This document shows, piece by piece, positions 1 through 6,415 of a stretch of 9,881 nt of DNA. Source of the DNA: Lysobacterales bacterium (lineage in GTDB: Bacteria > Pseudomonadota > Gammaproteobacteria > Xanthomonadales > SZUA-36); NCBI GenBank assembly GCA_026196445.1, contig JAPHTE010000040.1:1-9881 (forward strand). Reading direction: 5' to 3'. The translations under genes were made by a program, and so were the position numbers. Below the pieces are notes generated by a model that saw only the letters and a program-made list of their open reading frames with translations, was not told the DNA's origin and ran no database searches. Position 1 is the first letter of the stretch, and each line of letters starts with the position of its first letter.

Positions 1-846
1 GCGGGCGATATGGGTGTAGATCTGGGTGGTCGAAAGATCACTGTGCCCCAACAGCAGTTGCACCACGCGCAAATCGGCCCCGTGGTTGAGCAGGTGCGTG
101 GCGAATGAATGGCGCAACATATGCGGTGACAACTTCTGCCCGATCCCGCAACGCGCCGCGTAACGCCTGACCATGTACCAGAACGCCTGGCGAGTCATGC
201 CGGCCTTGCGCGTGGTCACGAACACGCTGGTGGTTGTTGCGCCCTTTAGCATTTCCACACGGCTTTCGGCCAGGTAAACACGCAGGCTTTCGTGCGCCTC
301 GTCACCGATCGGGACCAACCGTTCTTTTTGCCCCTTACCGATCACGCGGATGACGCCCTGGTTCAGGTTCAGGTTGGCCAGTTCCAGATTGACCAGTTCA
401 CTGACGCGCAAGCCGGTCGCGTACATCACTTCCAGCATGGCCTTGTCCCGCATACCCAGCGGCGTCCCGATATCGGGTGCTGACAGCAGGGCTTCGACCT
501 GTTCTTCGGTCAATGCTTTTGGCAAACCACGACCGGTTTTCGGGCTCTCGATCAGGGCCACCGGATCCTTGTCAATGACCCCTTCGCGAACAAGCCAGCC
601 ATAAAACTGGCGATAGGCCGACAGGTAGCGGGATACCGAGCGCGGGCTTTTCCCATGCCGGACTTCTGTGGCCAGTACGGACAAAAGGTCTTCACGGGTG
701 GCGTTTACGAGGTTTTTACCGTGTTTGACAAGCCGTTGGCTAAGGTGCCGCAGGTCATGCCGGTAACTTTGCAGGCTGTTGTCGCTCAAGCCGCGCTCGG
801 CCCACAACTTGTCCAGGAACCGTTCGATGTACGGGTCCTGTTTCAT
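1..846 (-). CDS. xerD: Tyrosine recombinase XerD (partial; 3' end beyond the left edge)
   Basis: This is a site-specific recombinase that, with XerC, acts at dif to resolve chromosome dimers at the division septum. I translated 282 codons from the ATG at 846-844 with no stop before base 1. E. coli XerD has 298 residues, so roughly 16 C-terminal residues should lie outside. The start (MKQDPYIERFL) and the whole length resemble E. coli XerD rather than XerC or a phage integrase. An N-terminal helical core-binding domain (about 1-107) is followed by the catalytic domain. All expected catalytic residues are visible: R147 (ATGLRVSEL), K171 (GKGQKERL), H242 and R245 (HMLRHSFATH), H268 (GHSDLSTTQ) and nucleophile Y277 (IYTH), each within two positions of its E. 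coli counterpart. The start overlaps the stop of the TPR gene by one base (TAATG), which implies translational coupling to the TonB-system operon. Identity is secure; the operon placement is the odd part. Confidence 0.96.
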   Translation of the reverse strand, partial: MKQDPYIERFLDKLWAERGLSDNSLQSYRHDLRHLSQRLVKHGKNLVNATREDLLSVLATEVRHGKSPRSVSRYLSAYRQFYGWLVREGVIDKDPVALIESPKTGRGLPKALTEEQVEALLSAPDIGTPLGMRDKAMLEVMYATGLRVSELVNLELANLNLNQGVIRVIGKGQKERLVPIGDEAHESLRVYLAESRVEMLKGATTTSVFVTTRKAGMTRQAFWYMVRRYAARCGIGQKLSPHMLRHSFATHLLNHGADLRVVQLLLGHSDLSTTQIYTHIAR

Positions 847-2111
847 TACGATTTGCGTGCCCGCTCCTCGCGCATGTGGTTCAGCCACTGCTGGGCAGAC
901 TTTTTGGCCCTGGGGTAATTGGTTGCCTGGTTCCACGCCGTGCGGGCACGATCGTAGTTGCCGAGGTTGAATTCACTCATGCCCTGGATCACGTAGGCGT
1001 CGCCGGTTTTGCGTTCATTAAAGCCGCCCTTCTCCAGGGCCGCATTGACCGCTGCCGCTGCCGCGTCCCAGCGCTCCATGTCAACCAGGATATAAGCGCG
1101 GCGTAAATCGATCTCGCCATCGTCCGAGTACTTGCCGGCCTGTGCATAGGCGTACAACGCTTTTTCCATCTCCTCGGCGGAAAACCAGGCGTCCGCGGTC
1201 ATTGTCCAATGCTTTGTATCCGGCTCAACGATGCCGTCCTCGATGCCTTTTTGCAGCACATCGGCCGCCTTGTAGGGCACGTTATTGTTGGAGTAAAGGT
1301 TTGACAGGTAAGTGATGTCCATCTGCTTGTCGAGCATGTTACGCCGGTAAGCCAATGCCATGATGGACAAAGCCTCGTCGTAGCGCTTGAGTTTGAAATA
1401 GATCTGTGACAACTGGACCCAGTAATCCTTCCTGTCCGGCCAGTTCTGGATGATAGTTTCCAGGGTCCGCGCGGCCATGGGGAACTGCTCCAGTTCGAAA
1501 TGCGAGGCCAATTTCAACTGGTACCAGCCCTCCTTGGGATCGTCAGACATCGAGATGGCGGTATCCGCTGCTTCGACGACGTTTCTCCAGTCCTTTTTCT
1601 GGGCATAGATCGAGGCTTTCAGAATGTAGGACTCGGCGGTGATCTTCTCGGGCGGAACCTTGCACATCCAGAGCGCCAGCCTATTCAGTGCCTCGTCGTA
1701 ACGCTCCTTCATATAGTACAACTGGGCAATCTGGTACATCAGGGAAAAATGCGCCAGGTCCGGCAGGGCATCGATTTCAACCGCAGTCTCGAAATACGTC
1801 AGCGCAGAATCGTAGTTTTCCCTGGCCCATTCGACCTGCGCCAAAGCCTGGGTAACGACCGCCTTTTCATAATCGTCATAGATTCGCTTGTTCATTTTGA
1901 CCAGCTTTTCAAACGCCAGGTCGTACAGCTCTTCGCCAACGTCCTCGTAAACGTCGTTGAGTTTTTTCCAGGTCATCTCATCCAGGGCGGAAGCGGATCT
2001 GCCACGCTTCTTGCCGCACTCCGCCGCCTGCGCCAGGGCCTGGCTGCTCACGGAGGCCGCCAGCAGGAGCAGCAACACGGACATGAGGATTTTCCTGGCC
2101 GAATGGTACAT
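846..2111 (-). CDS. Exported tetratricopeptide-repeat protein of the TonB2-type operon
   Basis: The 421-residue product begins with a signal peptide: basic MYHSARK, a Leu-rich core at 9-19, and a likely cleavage site after ALA at residue 27. It should therefore be periplasmic. The rest is helical with about eight TPR-like units. The clearest are near 87-118, 122-153, 160-188, 196-226, 229-258, 303-331, 337-362 and 371-400, with typical spacings such as ENYDSALTYFETA, ERYDEALNRLA, KRYDEALSIMA and GNYDRARTAW. It starts 3 bases after the tonB stop, with a G-rich stretch (GGGGG) ahead of the ATG inside the tonB end, and its stop overlaps the xerD start. A TPR gene directly after tonB is usual in this cluster type, including Vibrio. 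The function is not established. Scaffolding or assembly of the TonB complex in the periplasm is an inference from position and from TPRs being protein-binding repeats. Residue 10 is an alternative Met start that would shorten the signal peptide. Confidence 0.88.
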   Translation of the reverse strand: MYHSARKILMSVLLLLLAASVSSQALAQAAECGKKRGRSASALDEMTWKKLNDVYEDVGEELYDLAFEKLVKMNKRIYDDYEKAVVTQALAQVEWARENYDSALTYFETAVEIDALPDLAHFSLMYQIAQLYYMKERYDEALNRLALWMCKVPPEKITAESYILKASIYAQKKDWRNVVEAADTAISMSDDPKEGWYQLKLASHFELEQFPMAARTLETIIQNWPDRKDYWVQLSQIYFKLKRYDEALSIMALAYRRNMLDKQMDITYLSNLYSNNNVPYKAADVLQKGIEDGIVEPDTKHWTMTADAWFSAEEMEKALYAYAQAGKYSDDGEIDLRRAYILVDMERWDAAAAAVNAALEKGGFNERKTGDAYVIQGMSEFNLGNYDRARTAWNQATNYPRAKKSAQQWLNHMREERARKS

Positions 2112-2114
2112 GCC

Positions 2115-2756
2115 TTAACCCCCGGACTGGTCCAGGTTGAAATCAATAATCTGCGTCGCCGGACGGTCTACCGCCACGCCATCAATGACACGCGGTTTGA
2201 ACTTCCACTTGAGGATTGCCCGCAGCGCTTCGCGGTTAAAGATACGCGGCGGGTCAGCGTCCAGCACCTTGGGGTCCTTGACCGTACCAATAGCGGTGAT
2301 GGTAAAGGCCACCTTGACCCATCCCTCGGTGCCGTTCAAAGCTGCTTCGCGAGGGTACATGGGCCGGATCACGACGATCGGGATAATGTCGCCTTCCTCG
2401 GTCTTGTCGATGGAGGCCACGTTGCCGATGTACATGCCCTCGCCCGAGGTCATCGGGATGTCCAGGTTCGGCAAGTCCAGCACCGGCATGTTCTGCGTGC
2501 TCTGGTCGACCTGGGATATCTGCATCTTCGGAGGTGGTGGCGGATCCTTCGGCGGCGGCGGCTTTTTGGGAATACGCCGGTTCTTTGTCATGATCTCATC
2601 CGGGATATCAACCGGGCCAAAATGGATACCGGCTATCGCTTCCAATTCCTCGGTATTGCTGCCACCGGAAGAGATCAGCTTGAACATGAACAGGAACAGG
2701 CCGAAGGTCACTCCCACGGCAAGCAAAGCAGCAATCAGGCCTCTTAATCTGTTCAT
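2115..2756 (-). CDS. tonB: TonB-type energy transducer (TonB2-like)
   Basis: The 213-residue protein links the inner-membrane ExbB/ExbD motor to TonB-dependent outer-membrane receptors. It has one N-terminal membrane segment (about 7-28), then a periplasmic linker with a very short proline-rich stretch (KKPPPPKDPPPPPK, 64-77). The C-terminal domain begins around 105 and carries the family signature: YP at 134-135 followed by REAALNGTEGWVKVAFTI, then a DPKVLDADPP turn, F173, and the closing KWKFKP at 183-188. The length and short proline stretch resemble Vibrio TonB2 more than E. coli TonB. No histidine occurs in the membrane segment, whereas E. coli TonB needs His20 there. It lies between exbD (34-base gap) and the TPR gene (3-base gap). 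The ATG at 2756 places the membrane helix correctly, but the ribosome-binding site ahead of it is weak, so coupling to exbD is possible. Confidence 0.95.
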   Translation of the reverse strand: MNRLRGLIAALLAVGVTFGLFLFMFKLISSGGSNTEELEAIAGIHFGPVDIPDEIMTKNRRIPKKPPPPKDPPPPPKMQISQVDQSTQNMPVLDLPNLDIPMTSGEGMYIGNVASIDKTEEGDIIPIVVIRPMYPREAALNGTEGWVKVAFTITAIGTVKDPKVLDADPPRIFNREALRAILKWKFKPRVIDGVAVDRPATQIIDFNLDQSGG

Positions 2757-2790
2757 GTCAACGTCAAAATCATTCCGGTTAAAAGCGTCT

Positions 2791-3195
2791 TCAACCGTCC
2801 GGGTTTATCGCGGAAATAGCGATTCCTTCAACCCCCGCCATTTTTACCTGGTCCATGACCTCGGTCACGGTACCGATTCTGGAACCCTTGTCAGCCACAA
2901 TCACCACGCTGCCCTTCGGGTTTTCGGCCTTGGCGGTCTCCACCATGGAACGGACCTCGCGCAGTTCGATCAGGCGTTTGCTCATCCATATATCGTCATT
3001 CGACTTGATGCCGATGAGGATGGTTCCGTTGCTCAACGAGGTTGCCTGTTCCGCCATTGGCTTGACGATCGCGGCACCGGTTTCCTTGGTGAACGAGGTC
3101 GTCACGATAAAAAAGATCAACATGATGAATACGATATCAAGCATCGGCGTGATGTTGATTTCGGCTTCTTCCGTGTGCGCGTGTCGCCTGGCCAT
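2791..3195 (-). CDS. exbD: Biopolymer transport protein ExbD
   Basis: This is the proton-conducting partner of ExbB in the TonB energising motor. The 134-residue product shows the ExbD pattern: a short cytoplasmic N-terminus (MARRHAHTEEAEINITP), a single membrane helix at about 18-35 (MLDIVFIMLIFFIVTTSF) containing the essential aspartate at D20 (equivalent to Asp25 of E. coli ExbD), and a compact periplasmic domain with a VVIVADKGSRIG strand and the usual MDQVKMAGVEGIAIS end. The frame stays open upstream to an ATG at 3384, but that extension runs through exbB and resembles no ExbD. I chose the ATG at 3195 because it gives the family N-terminus and is preceded by GAGAAG at a normal distance. 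A second purine block (GAGGAA) lies further up in the 34-base gap after exbB. The gene is complete and normal in length. Confidence 0.95.
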   Translation of the reverse strand: MARRHAHTEEAEINITPMLDIVFIMLIFFIVTTSFTKETGAAIVKPMAEQATSLSNGTILIGIKSNDDIWMSKRLIELREVRSMVETAKAENPKGSVVIVADKGSRIGTVTEVMDQVKMAGVEGIAISAINPDG

Positions 3196-3229
3196 GATTA
3201 ACTTCTCATCAAATTCCTCGATCAGCCCG

Positions 3230-3754
3230 TCAATGCGCCTGTAACAGGTCAGCCAGGGCTTCGGTTTCGGTACTTGCCTTGTGATCCAGCCAGGTTCCGA
3301 AATACACGCCGGATAGCGCTGCCACCATGCCGGACATGGTCGGTACCGTGGCCATGGATACACCGGCAGCCATGGCGCGTGCATTCCCGGACCCGGAATA
3401 AGTCATGACGTCAAATACGCTGATCATCCCGGTGACCGTGCCGAGCAAACCCAACAGCGGGCAAATCGCAATCAGTGCGTTGATCAGGCCGATATTGTTT
3501 TTCAGCGCAATCGATGTCTGGGAGATCATCTCGTCGCGAATACTCTTGGCGTACCACGAATGGGTATCCTCGCGAGCCTCCCAGCTATTGACGATTTCCT
3601 GCTTCTCCTTCGGGTGGACCCGGTAGAAATACCACAATCGCTCCAGGATAAAAGTCCACATCAAAAACAGCACCAGCATAATGGCATACAGGACGTTGCC
3701 TCCCAGGTCCAGGAAGCTCCTGATGGAAGCCAGCGCGTCGTAAAACCAGATCAT
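3230..3754 (-). CDS. exbB: Small MotA/TolQ/ExbB-family proton channel (ExbB of the TonB system)
   Basis: This is a 174-residue inner-membrane protein expected to form the ring around ExbD. Membrane segments fall at about 18-38, 88-116 and 128-156. The core motif ICPLLGLLGTVTGM (97-110) is followed by RAMAAGVSMATVPTMSG. T106 and T139 correspond by position to the channel threonines that face ExbD's aspartate in this family. The frame continues upstream to 3874, but the true start is the ATG at 3754, whose ATGA overlaps the stop of the preceding ttpC gene. That gives an N-terminus (MIWFYDALASIRSF) typical of the short ExbB of TonB2-type clusters. The protein is shorter than E. coli ExbB (244 residues), as is normal for this subtype. 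It is one of two ExbB-family proteins in the operon. A TolQ or MotA role is unlikely next to ExbD and TonB. Confidence 0.94.
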   Translation of the reverse strand: MIWFYDALASIRSFLDLGGNVLYAIMLVLFLMWTFILERLWYFYRVHPKEKQEIVNSWEAREDTHSWYAKSIRDEMISQTSIALKNNIGLINALIAICPLLGLLGTVTGMISVFDVMTYSGSGNARAMAAGVSMATVPTMSGMVAALSGVYFGTWLDHKASTETEALADLLQAH

Positions 3755-5100
3755 GCACTGCGCTCCGCAAGCCTTGCAATAATGCCGGCTGCCTGTTCTT
3801 CGAGCATCTGGATCAGGGCCTTGCTCTTGCCCTGCAGGAATGAGTGCAACAACGTCAACGGGATGGCGACGCACAGGCCCAGCACCGTGGTGACCAGGGC
3901 GGTGGAAATACCGCCAGCCATCATGCGCGGGTCACCGGTACCAAACAGCGTGATCATCTGGAAGGTTGCGATCATACCCACGACAGTGCCCAGCAAGCCC
4001 AGCAGGGGTGCGACCACATAAAGCACCTTGATAAAGCTCAAGCCGGTCTCGAGCGGGGCTGATTCACGCAGGATGGCTTCATCCAGCTTCAGTTCCAGCG
4101 TCTCGATATCGATATCCGGGTTGTCGGTGTAGATGGACATGACACGGCCCAGCGGGTTGCCCTTGTTAGGCGTTTCATTTTTGAGCTGCCCGCGCATCTT
4201 GGTACCAGTGGTGTAAAGTACAAACGCCTTCCACAGGCACAGCAACAGGCCGAAGATACCTACGGAAATGATCACGTATCCAACCGGTCCGCCGTCTTCC
4301 CTGATGCGTTCTGCCGGAGTCTTGCTCTGCACGACCGCACGCAGAATCTGCCCGCGGGTAAAGTCCACTGCCATCGCGACCGCTTCACCAGGATCGTCGG
4401 CAGCTTGTAATTCGGTGGCCATCGACCGGAAACGGGCGGCCGGTTGCCGGGCCAGCTCGATCAGGTTTTCGGTGCTCTTTGCCGAGTTCCAGTCGAGGAA
4501 ACTGCCGTCAGACACTGCGTTGAACACACCCACCCGGACCACTTCGCGGTTTTCCTTGGCGCCATTCGCCCTTTCGACCGTGGCATTGAACTTGACGACC
4601 TTGCCGGACTCGGCGATTTCGGTGACCATGCGCTCCCAGACCATGCGCAACTCCTGGACATCAGGCAATGCCTTGCGCTGGGCCAGGTCAGACAGGAACT
4701 CACCACGGCCGGGGCGTTGCGCCGAGACCATCGAATCGTTCAAGGCTGCCTGGATATCACCGGAAGATTGCCTGACGATGCCAAACAACTCACCGAGGTT
4801 ACCCATGCGTTCCTGTAACACGGTTGTCAGTTCAGCCAACTCCCGCTCGAGGCGGTCATATTCGGATTTCAAATCGTCACTGCGTTGCTCTTCCCGCTTC
4901 TTCTCTGCTCTCGCTGCTGCCAGCAGATTGCGCTGGTTGTCACGTTCGCGGACGAACTGCGCTTCACGTTCCTGGTTGATCTGGCTCTCGGCACTGGCAG
5001 CCCGGCGTACAATTTCCGCCAACTCCTCGAGTGTTTGTGCGCCGGCCGTTGCGGAGACCGTCAAAAGCACGATTACCAGTAAGCTGCTTAATTTTCTCAT
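3751..5100 (-). CDS. ttpC: TtpC-like large ExbB protein with signal peptide and periplasmic coiled coil
   Basis: The 449-residue protein has two parts. The first is an exported N-terminal half: signal peptide (MRKLSSLLVIVLLTVSATAGAQ, cleavage near residue 21), then a highly charged helical coiled-coil-like stretch (about 23-100) and a globular periplasmic region to about 270. The second is a MotA/TolQ/ExbB module with membrane segments at about 272-296, 355-383 and 398-425. Its core motif APLLGLLGTVVGM (364-376) is followed by RMMAGGISTALVTTVLGL, with T372 and T404/T405 at the usual channel positions. This architecture matches TtpC, the extra component Vibrio needs for TonB2 energy transduction. 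The gene overlaps the DUF3450 gene upstream and exbB downstream by ATGA at both ends. The architecture and neighbours are seen directly; the role is transferred from Vibrio, and the symbol is by homology only. What the periplasmic half binds is unknown. Confidence 0.9.
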   Translation of the reverse strand: MRKLSSLLVIVLLTVSATAGAQTLEELAEIVRRAASAESQINQEREAQFVRERDNQRNLLAAARAEKKREEQRSDDLKSEYDRLERELAELTTVLQERMGNLGELFGIVRQSSGDIQAALNDSMVSAQRPGRGEFLSDLAQRKALPDVQELRMVWERMVTEIAESGKVVKFNATVERANGAKENREVVRVGVFNAVSDGSFLDWNSAKSTENLIELARQPAARFRSMATELQAADDPGEAVAMAVDFTRGQILRAVVQSKTPAERIREDGGPVGYVIISVGIFGLLLCLWKAFVLYTTGTKMRGQLKNETPNKGNPLGRVMSIYTDNPDIDIETLELKLDEAILRESAPLETGLSFIKVLYVVAPLLGLLGTVVGMIATFQMITLFGTGDPRMMAGGISTALVTTVLGLCVAIPLTLLHSFLQGKSKALIQMLEEQAAGIIARLAERSA

Positions 5101-5876
5101 TGTGCAGCCTCCTCCGGTGCCGGTACGGGAAGCATCACCAGGTCGGGTGCTTTTTCGTTCCTGGCGATTGCCAGCCCTTCCTTGACCTCGAGCCGATAAC
5201 GCTTGGGCAGGTCCTCGTATTGCCGGCTGGCAGGGTTGAACCAGCCGGTGGTGACCTGGTCACTGCTCTGATAAATGAGCAGGGTACGGCCCACGCGCAG
5301 GAAGTCGACCGTTTGCCCGGTCGTTGGCAACTCTTCAGCATATGCCTCCGTTGTCCGTCCGTATTCCATTTCACCCTGGTAGGCTTCCATGACGCGGCGG
5401 TATTTCTCAGAGGCGGTAACATCGGCCTGGTCCATCATGTCACGCAGGCGCTGCACCCTGGCGCGTCGTTCTTCCAACCTGAAGGGCATGTCGTTTTCAA
5501 CGATCTTTCCCAACATATCGATCATTTCCAGCATCAACGGGACCACGCCGCGGTTGGTCGCCTCGAGACCCGCCAATTGCTCGTTGATCGACACGACCTC
5601 GGCGCGCTGGTCCATGACGACGCGCTCCAGGTTATCGTTATAGATCTTCAGGCTTTCAGTTTCGCGCACGACCTGGCGGTATTCAGCCAGCAAGTCAGCG
5701 GTCTGCTGGGCCAGCCGGGTCACCCGCTGTTGCGATGTTGATGCGGCCTTGTTGATACCGGTCTCAACCGTGACGGATGACTCGAGTACCTGCGCGTGGA
5801 CGCCGCTGCCAAGCAACAGCAGGGCTGCAGCGCTTGTAAGCAGGACTGAAGTGTATTGGCTCAATCTGTTTAGCAT
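5097..5876 (-). CDS. DUF3450 family exported coiled-coil protein
   Basis: This is the first gene of the TonB-system operon. The 259-residue product has a signal peptide (MLNRLSQYTS plus a Leu/Ala core, cleavage near VHA at residue 28), so it should be periplasmic. A long charged helical region at about 36-110 looks like a coiled coil. It is followed by the conserved DUF3450 core, including PFRLEERRARVQRLRDMMD (131-149) and the later VDFLRVGRTLL / TGWFNPAS strands (190-217), where the Gly-Trp turn is typical. The frame stays open to 5999, but the ATG at 5876 is preferred: it gives a clean signal peptide and has GGAA about 8 bases ahead. Its stop overlaps the ttpC start by ATGA. This family sits ahead of ttpC in many gammaproteobacteria, yet its function is unassigned. 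A role in building or tuning the TonB complex is an inference from gene order. Confidence 0.9.
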   Translation of the reverse strand: MLNRLSQYTSVLLTSAAALLLLGSGVHAQVLESSVTVETGINKAASTSQQRVTRLAQQTADLLAEYRQVVRETESLKIYNDNLERVVMDQRAEVVSINEQLAGLEATNRGVVPLMLEMIDMLGKIVENDMPFRLEERRARVQRLRDMMDQADVTASEKYRRVMEAYQGEMEYGRTTEAYAEELPTTGQTVDFLRVGRTLLIYQSSDQVTTGWFNPASRQYEDLPKRYRLEVKEGLAIARNEKAPDLVMLPVPAPEEAAQ

Positions 5877-5916
5877 TACTGGTTCCAAAGTGGTTGTACG
5901 ATGTACTGTCTTATTC

Positions 5917-5944
5917 AGTAAAACAAAATCAATGATATATTCAA
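5917..5944 (-). promoter_or_regulatory. Possible sigma-70 promoter for the TonB-system operon
   Basis: Reading the minus strand ahead of the DUF3450 gene, TTGAAT (5944-5939) and TTTACT (5922-5917) each match the sigma-70 -35 and -10 hexamers at 4 of 6 positions, separated by 16 bases. This would start transcription near 5910, leaving a leader of about 35 bases. The tract is AT-rich within GC-rich surroundings, as promoters are. The match is modest. I saw no convincing Fur site over it. Confidence 0.3.
5933..5941 (+). promoter_or_regulatory. Possible extended -10 promoter for the RDD-family gene
   Basis: On the plus strand TGA followed by TATATT makes an extended -10 element (TGn plus 5 of 6 -10 bases), with transcription predicted near 5948 and about 45 bases of leader before the GTG start. 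There is no good -35, which extended -10 promoters can lack. It overlaps the -35 region proposed for the opposite strand, so the two promoters may compete for polymerase. Confidence 0.3.
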
Positions 5945-5992
5945 ACCCCATCACGAGGACGGGAAAATCAGGATAACCGAAGGTAAGATGCA

Positions 5993-6415
5993 GTGCCACA
6001 CCGCCGCAAGCAAAATTTTTGTCCTTTGCCTGTTAGGTTTTTAGCCATGCTGTATGACGGGGTTATTTTACTTGGCCTTCTGATGCTGGCCTCGGCCATT
6101 GCCTTGCCTTTTGGGGGAGAAGGCAAAATGGCTTTCCAGGATTTCTGGATTACCCTGTGGTTCATTATAGTTTGCGCCGCATACCTTACGACAAGCTGGC
6201 GTGCCGGTATGACCCTGGGCATGCGGGCTTGGCGTGTTCGCCTGGTCAACCCGGATGGTGGGCTGATTCCGTGGTCGAAATGCCTGCTACGATTCCTCGT
6301 CGGTACGATCTCGCTCGCCATTTTCGGCCTGGGGGTTTTCTGGGCCCTTTATGATAGTCAAAGGCGTGGTTGGCACGACCTCGCAGCAAACACGCTGCTG
6401 ATAAGGCTAGACTGA
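5993..6415 (+). CDS. RDD family small integral membrane protein
   Basis: The 140-residue membrane protein matches the RDD domain: an N-terminal RFLAMLYDG (R15, D22), membrane segments at about 20-40, 52-68 and 100-118, the cytoplasmic TLGMRAWRVRLVNPDGG loop (74-90), and a C-terminal D121 with GWHDLAANT (126-134). Its biochemical role is unknown; some RDD proteins have been linked to ion transport. Initiation is probably at the GTG at 5993, because GAAGG at 5979-5983 lies 9 bases ahead and the residues from there reach the conserved Arg. The next in-frame Met (6047) would delete it. An ATG at 5988 is in another frame and stops after 18 codons. The gene faces lptG, and their 3' ends overlap by 9 bases. 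It is divergent from the TonB operon. RDD genes often lie beside lptG in gammaproteobacteria, but no shared function is proven. Confidence 0.88.
   Translation: MPHRRKQNFCPLPVRFLAMLYDGVILLGLLMLASAIALPFGGEGKMAFQDFWITLWFIIVCAAYLTTSWRAGMTLGMRAWRVRLVNPDGGLIPWSKCLLRFLVGTISLAIFGLGVFWALYDSQRRGWHDLAANTLLIRLD

Noticed and set aside
1..846. Phage or integron integrase rather than XerD
   Set aside because: Length, N-terminus and all motif positions follow housekeeping XerD, and no attachment site, tRNA or phage gene is adjacent.
1500..2747. Long plus-strand open frame (415 codons) opposite the TPR and tonB genes
   Set aside because: It is antisense to two well-supported genes, its translation is rich in His, Arg and Gln with no domain, and it disagrees with the clear TonB and TPR frames. 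It reflects codon bias on the opposite strand.
2753..2773. Seven-codon mini-ORF (M-I-L-T-L-T-stop) overlapping the tonB start by ATGA on the minus strand
   Set aside because: No ribosome site at a usable distance and too short to distinguish from chance; coupling to exbD is a simpler explanation.
2137..3201. Plus-strand open frame (354 codons) opposite tonB and exbD
   Set aside because: It is antisense to two conserved genes, has low-complexity Gly/Ser-rich translation, and no ribosome site or family is recognised.
3196..3384. N-terminal extension of exbD up to an ATG at 3384
   Set aside because: The added 63 residues overlap exbB and do not resemble any ExbD; the internal ATG at 3195 has a ribosome site and the family start.
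4268..5185. Plus-strand open frame (305 codons) opposite ttpC
   Set aside because: Its Arg/Ser-rich translation is a shadow of the ttpC coiled-coil codons, with no independent support.
5895..5906. TGTAC-GA-TGTAC short direct repeat ahead of the DUF3450 gene
   Set aside because: Five-base repeats are expected by chance and there is no third copy or known operator of this form.
5928..5946. Fur box over the TonB operon promoter
   Set aside because: Only 9 of 19 consensus positions match by hand alignment, too few to claim a site in an AT-rich tract.
6383..6398. Stem-loop GCAGC-AAACAC-GCTGC as a terminator near the RDD/lptG ends
   Set aside because: It has only a 5-base stem, lies inside the RDD coding region and has no T-run on either strand.
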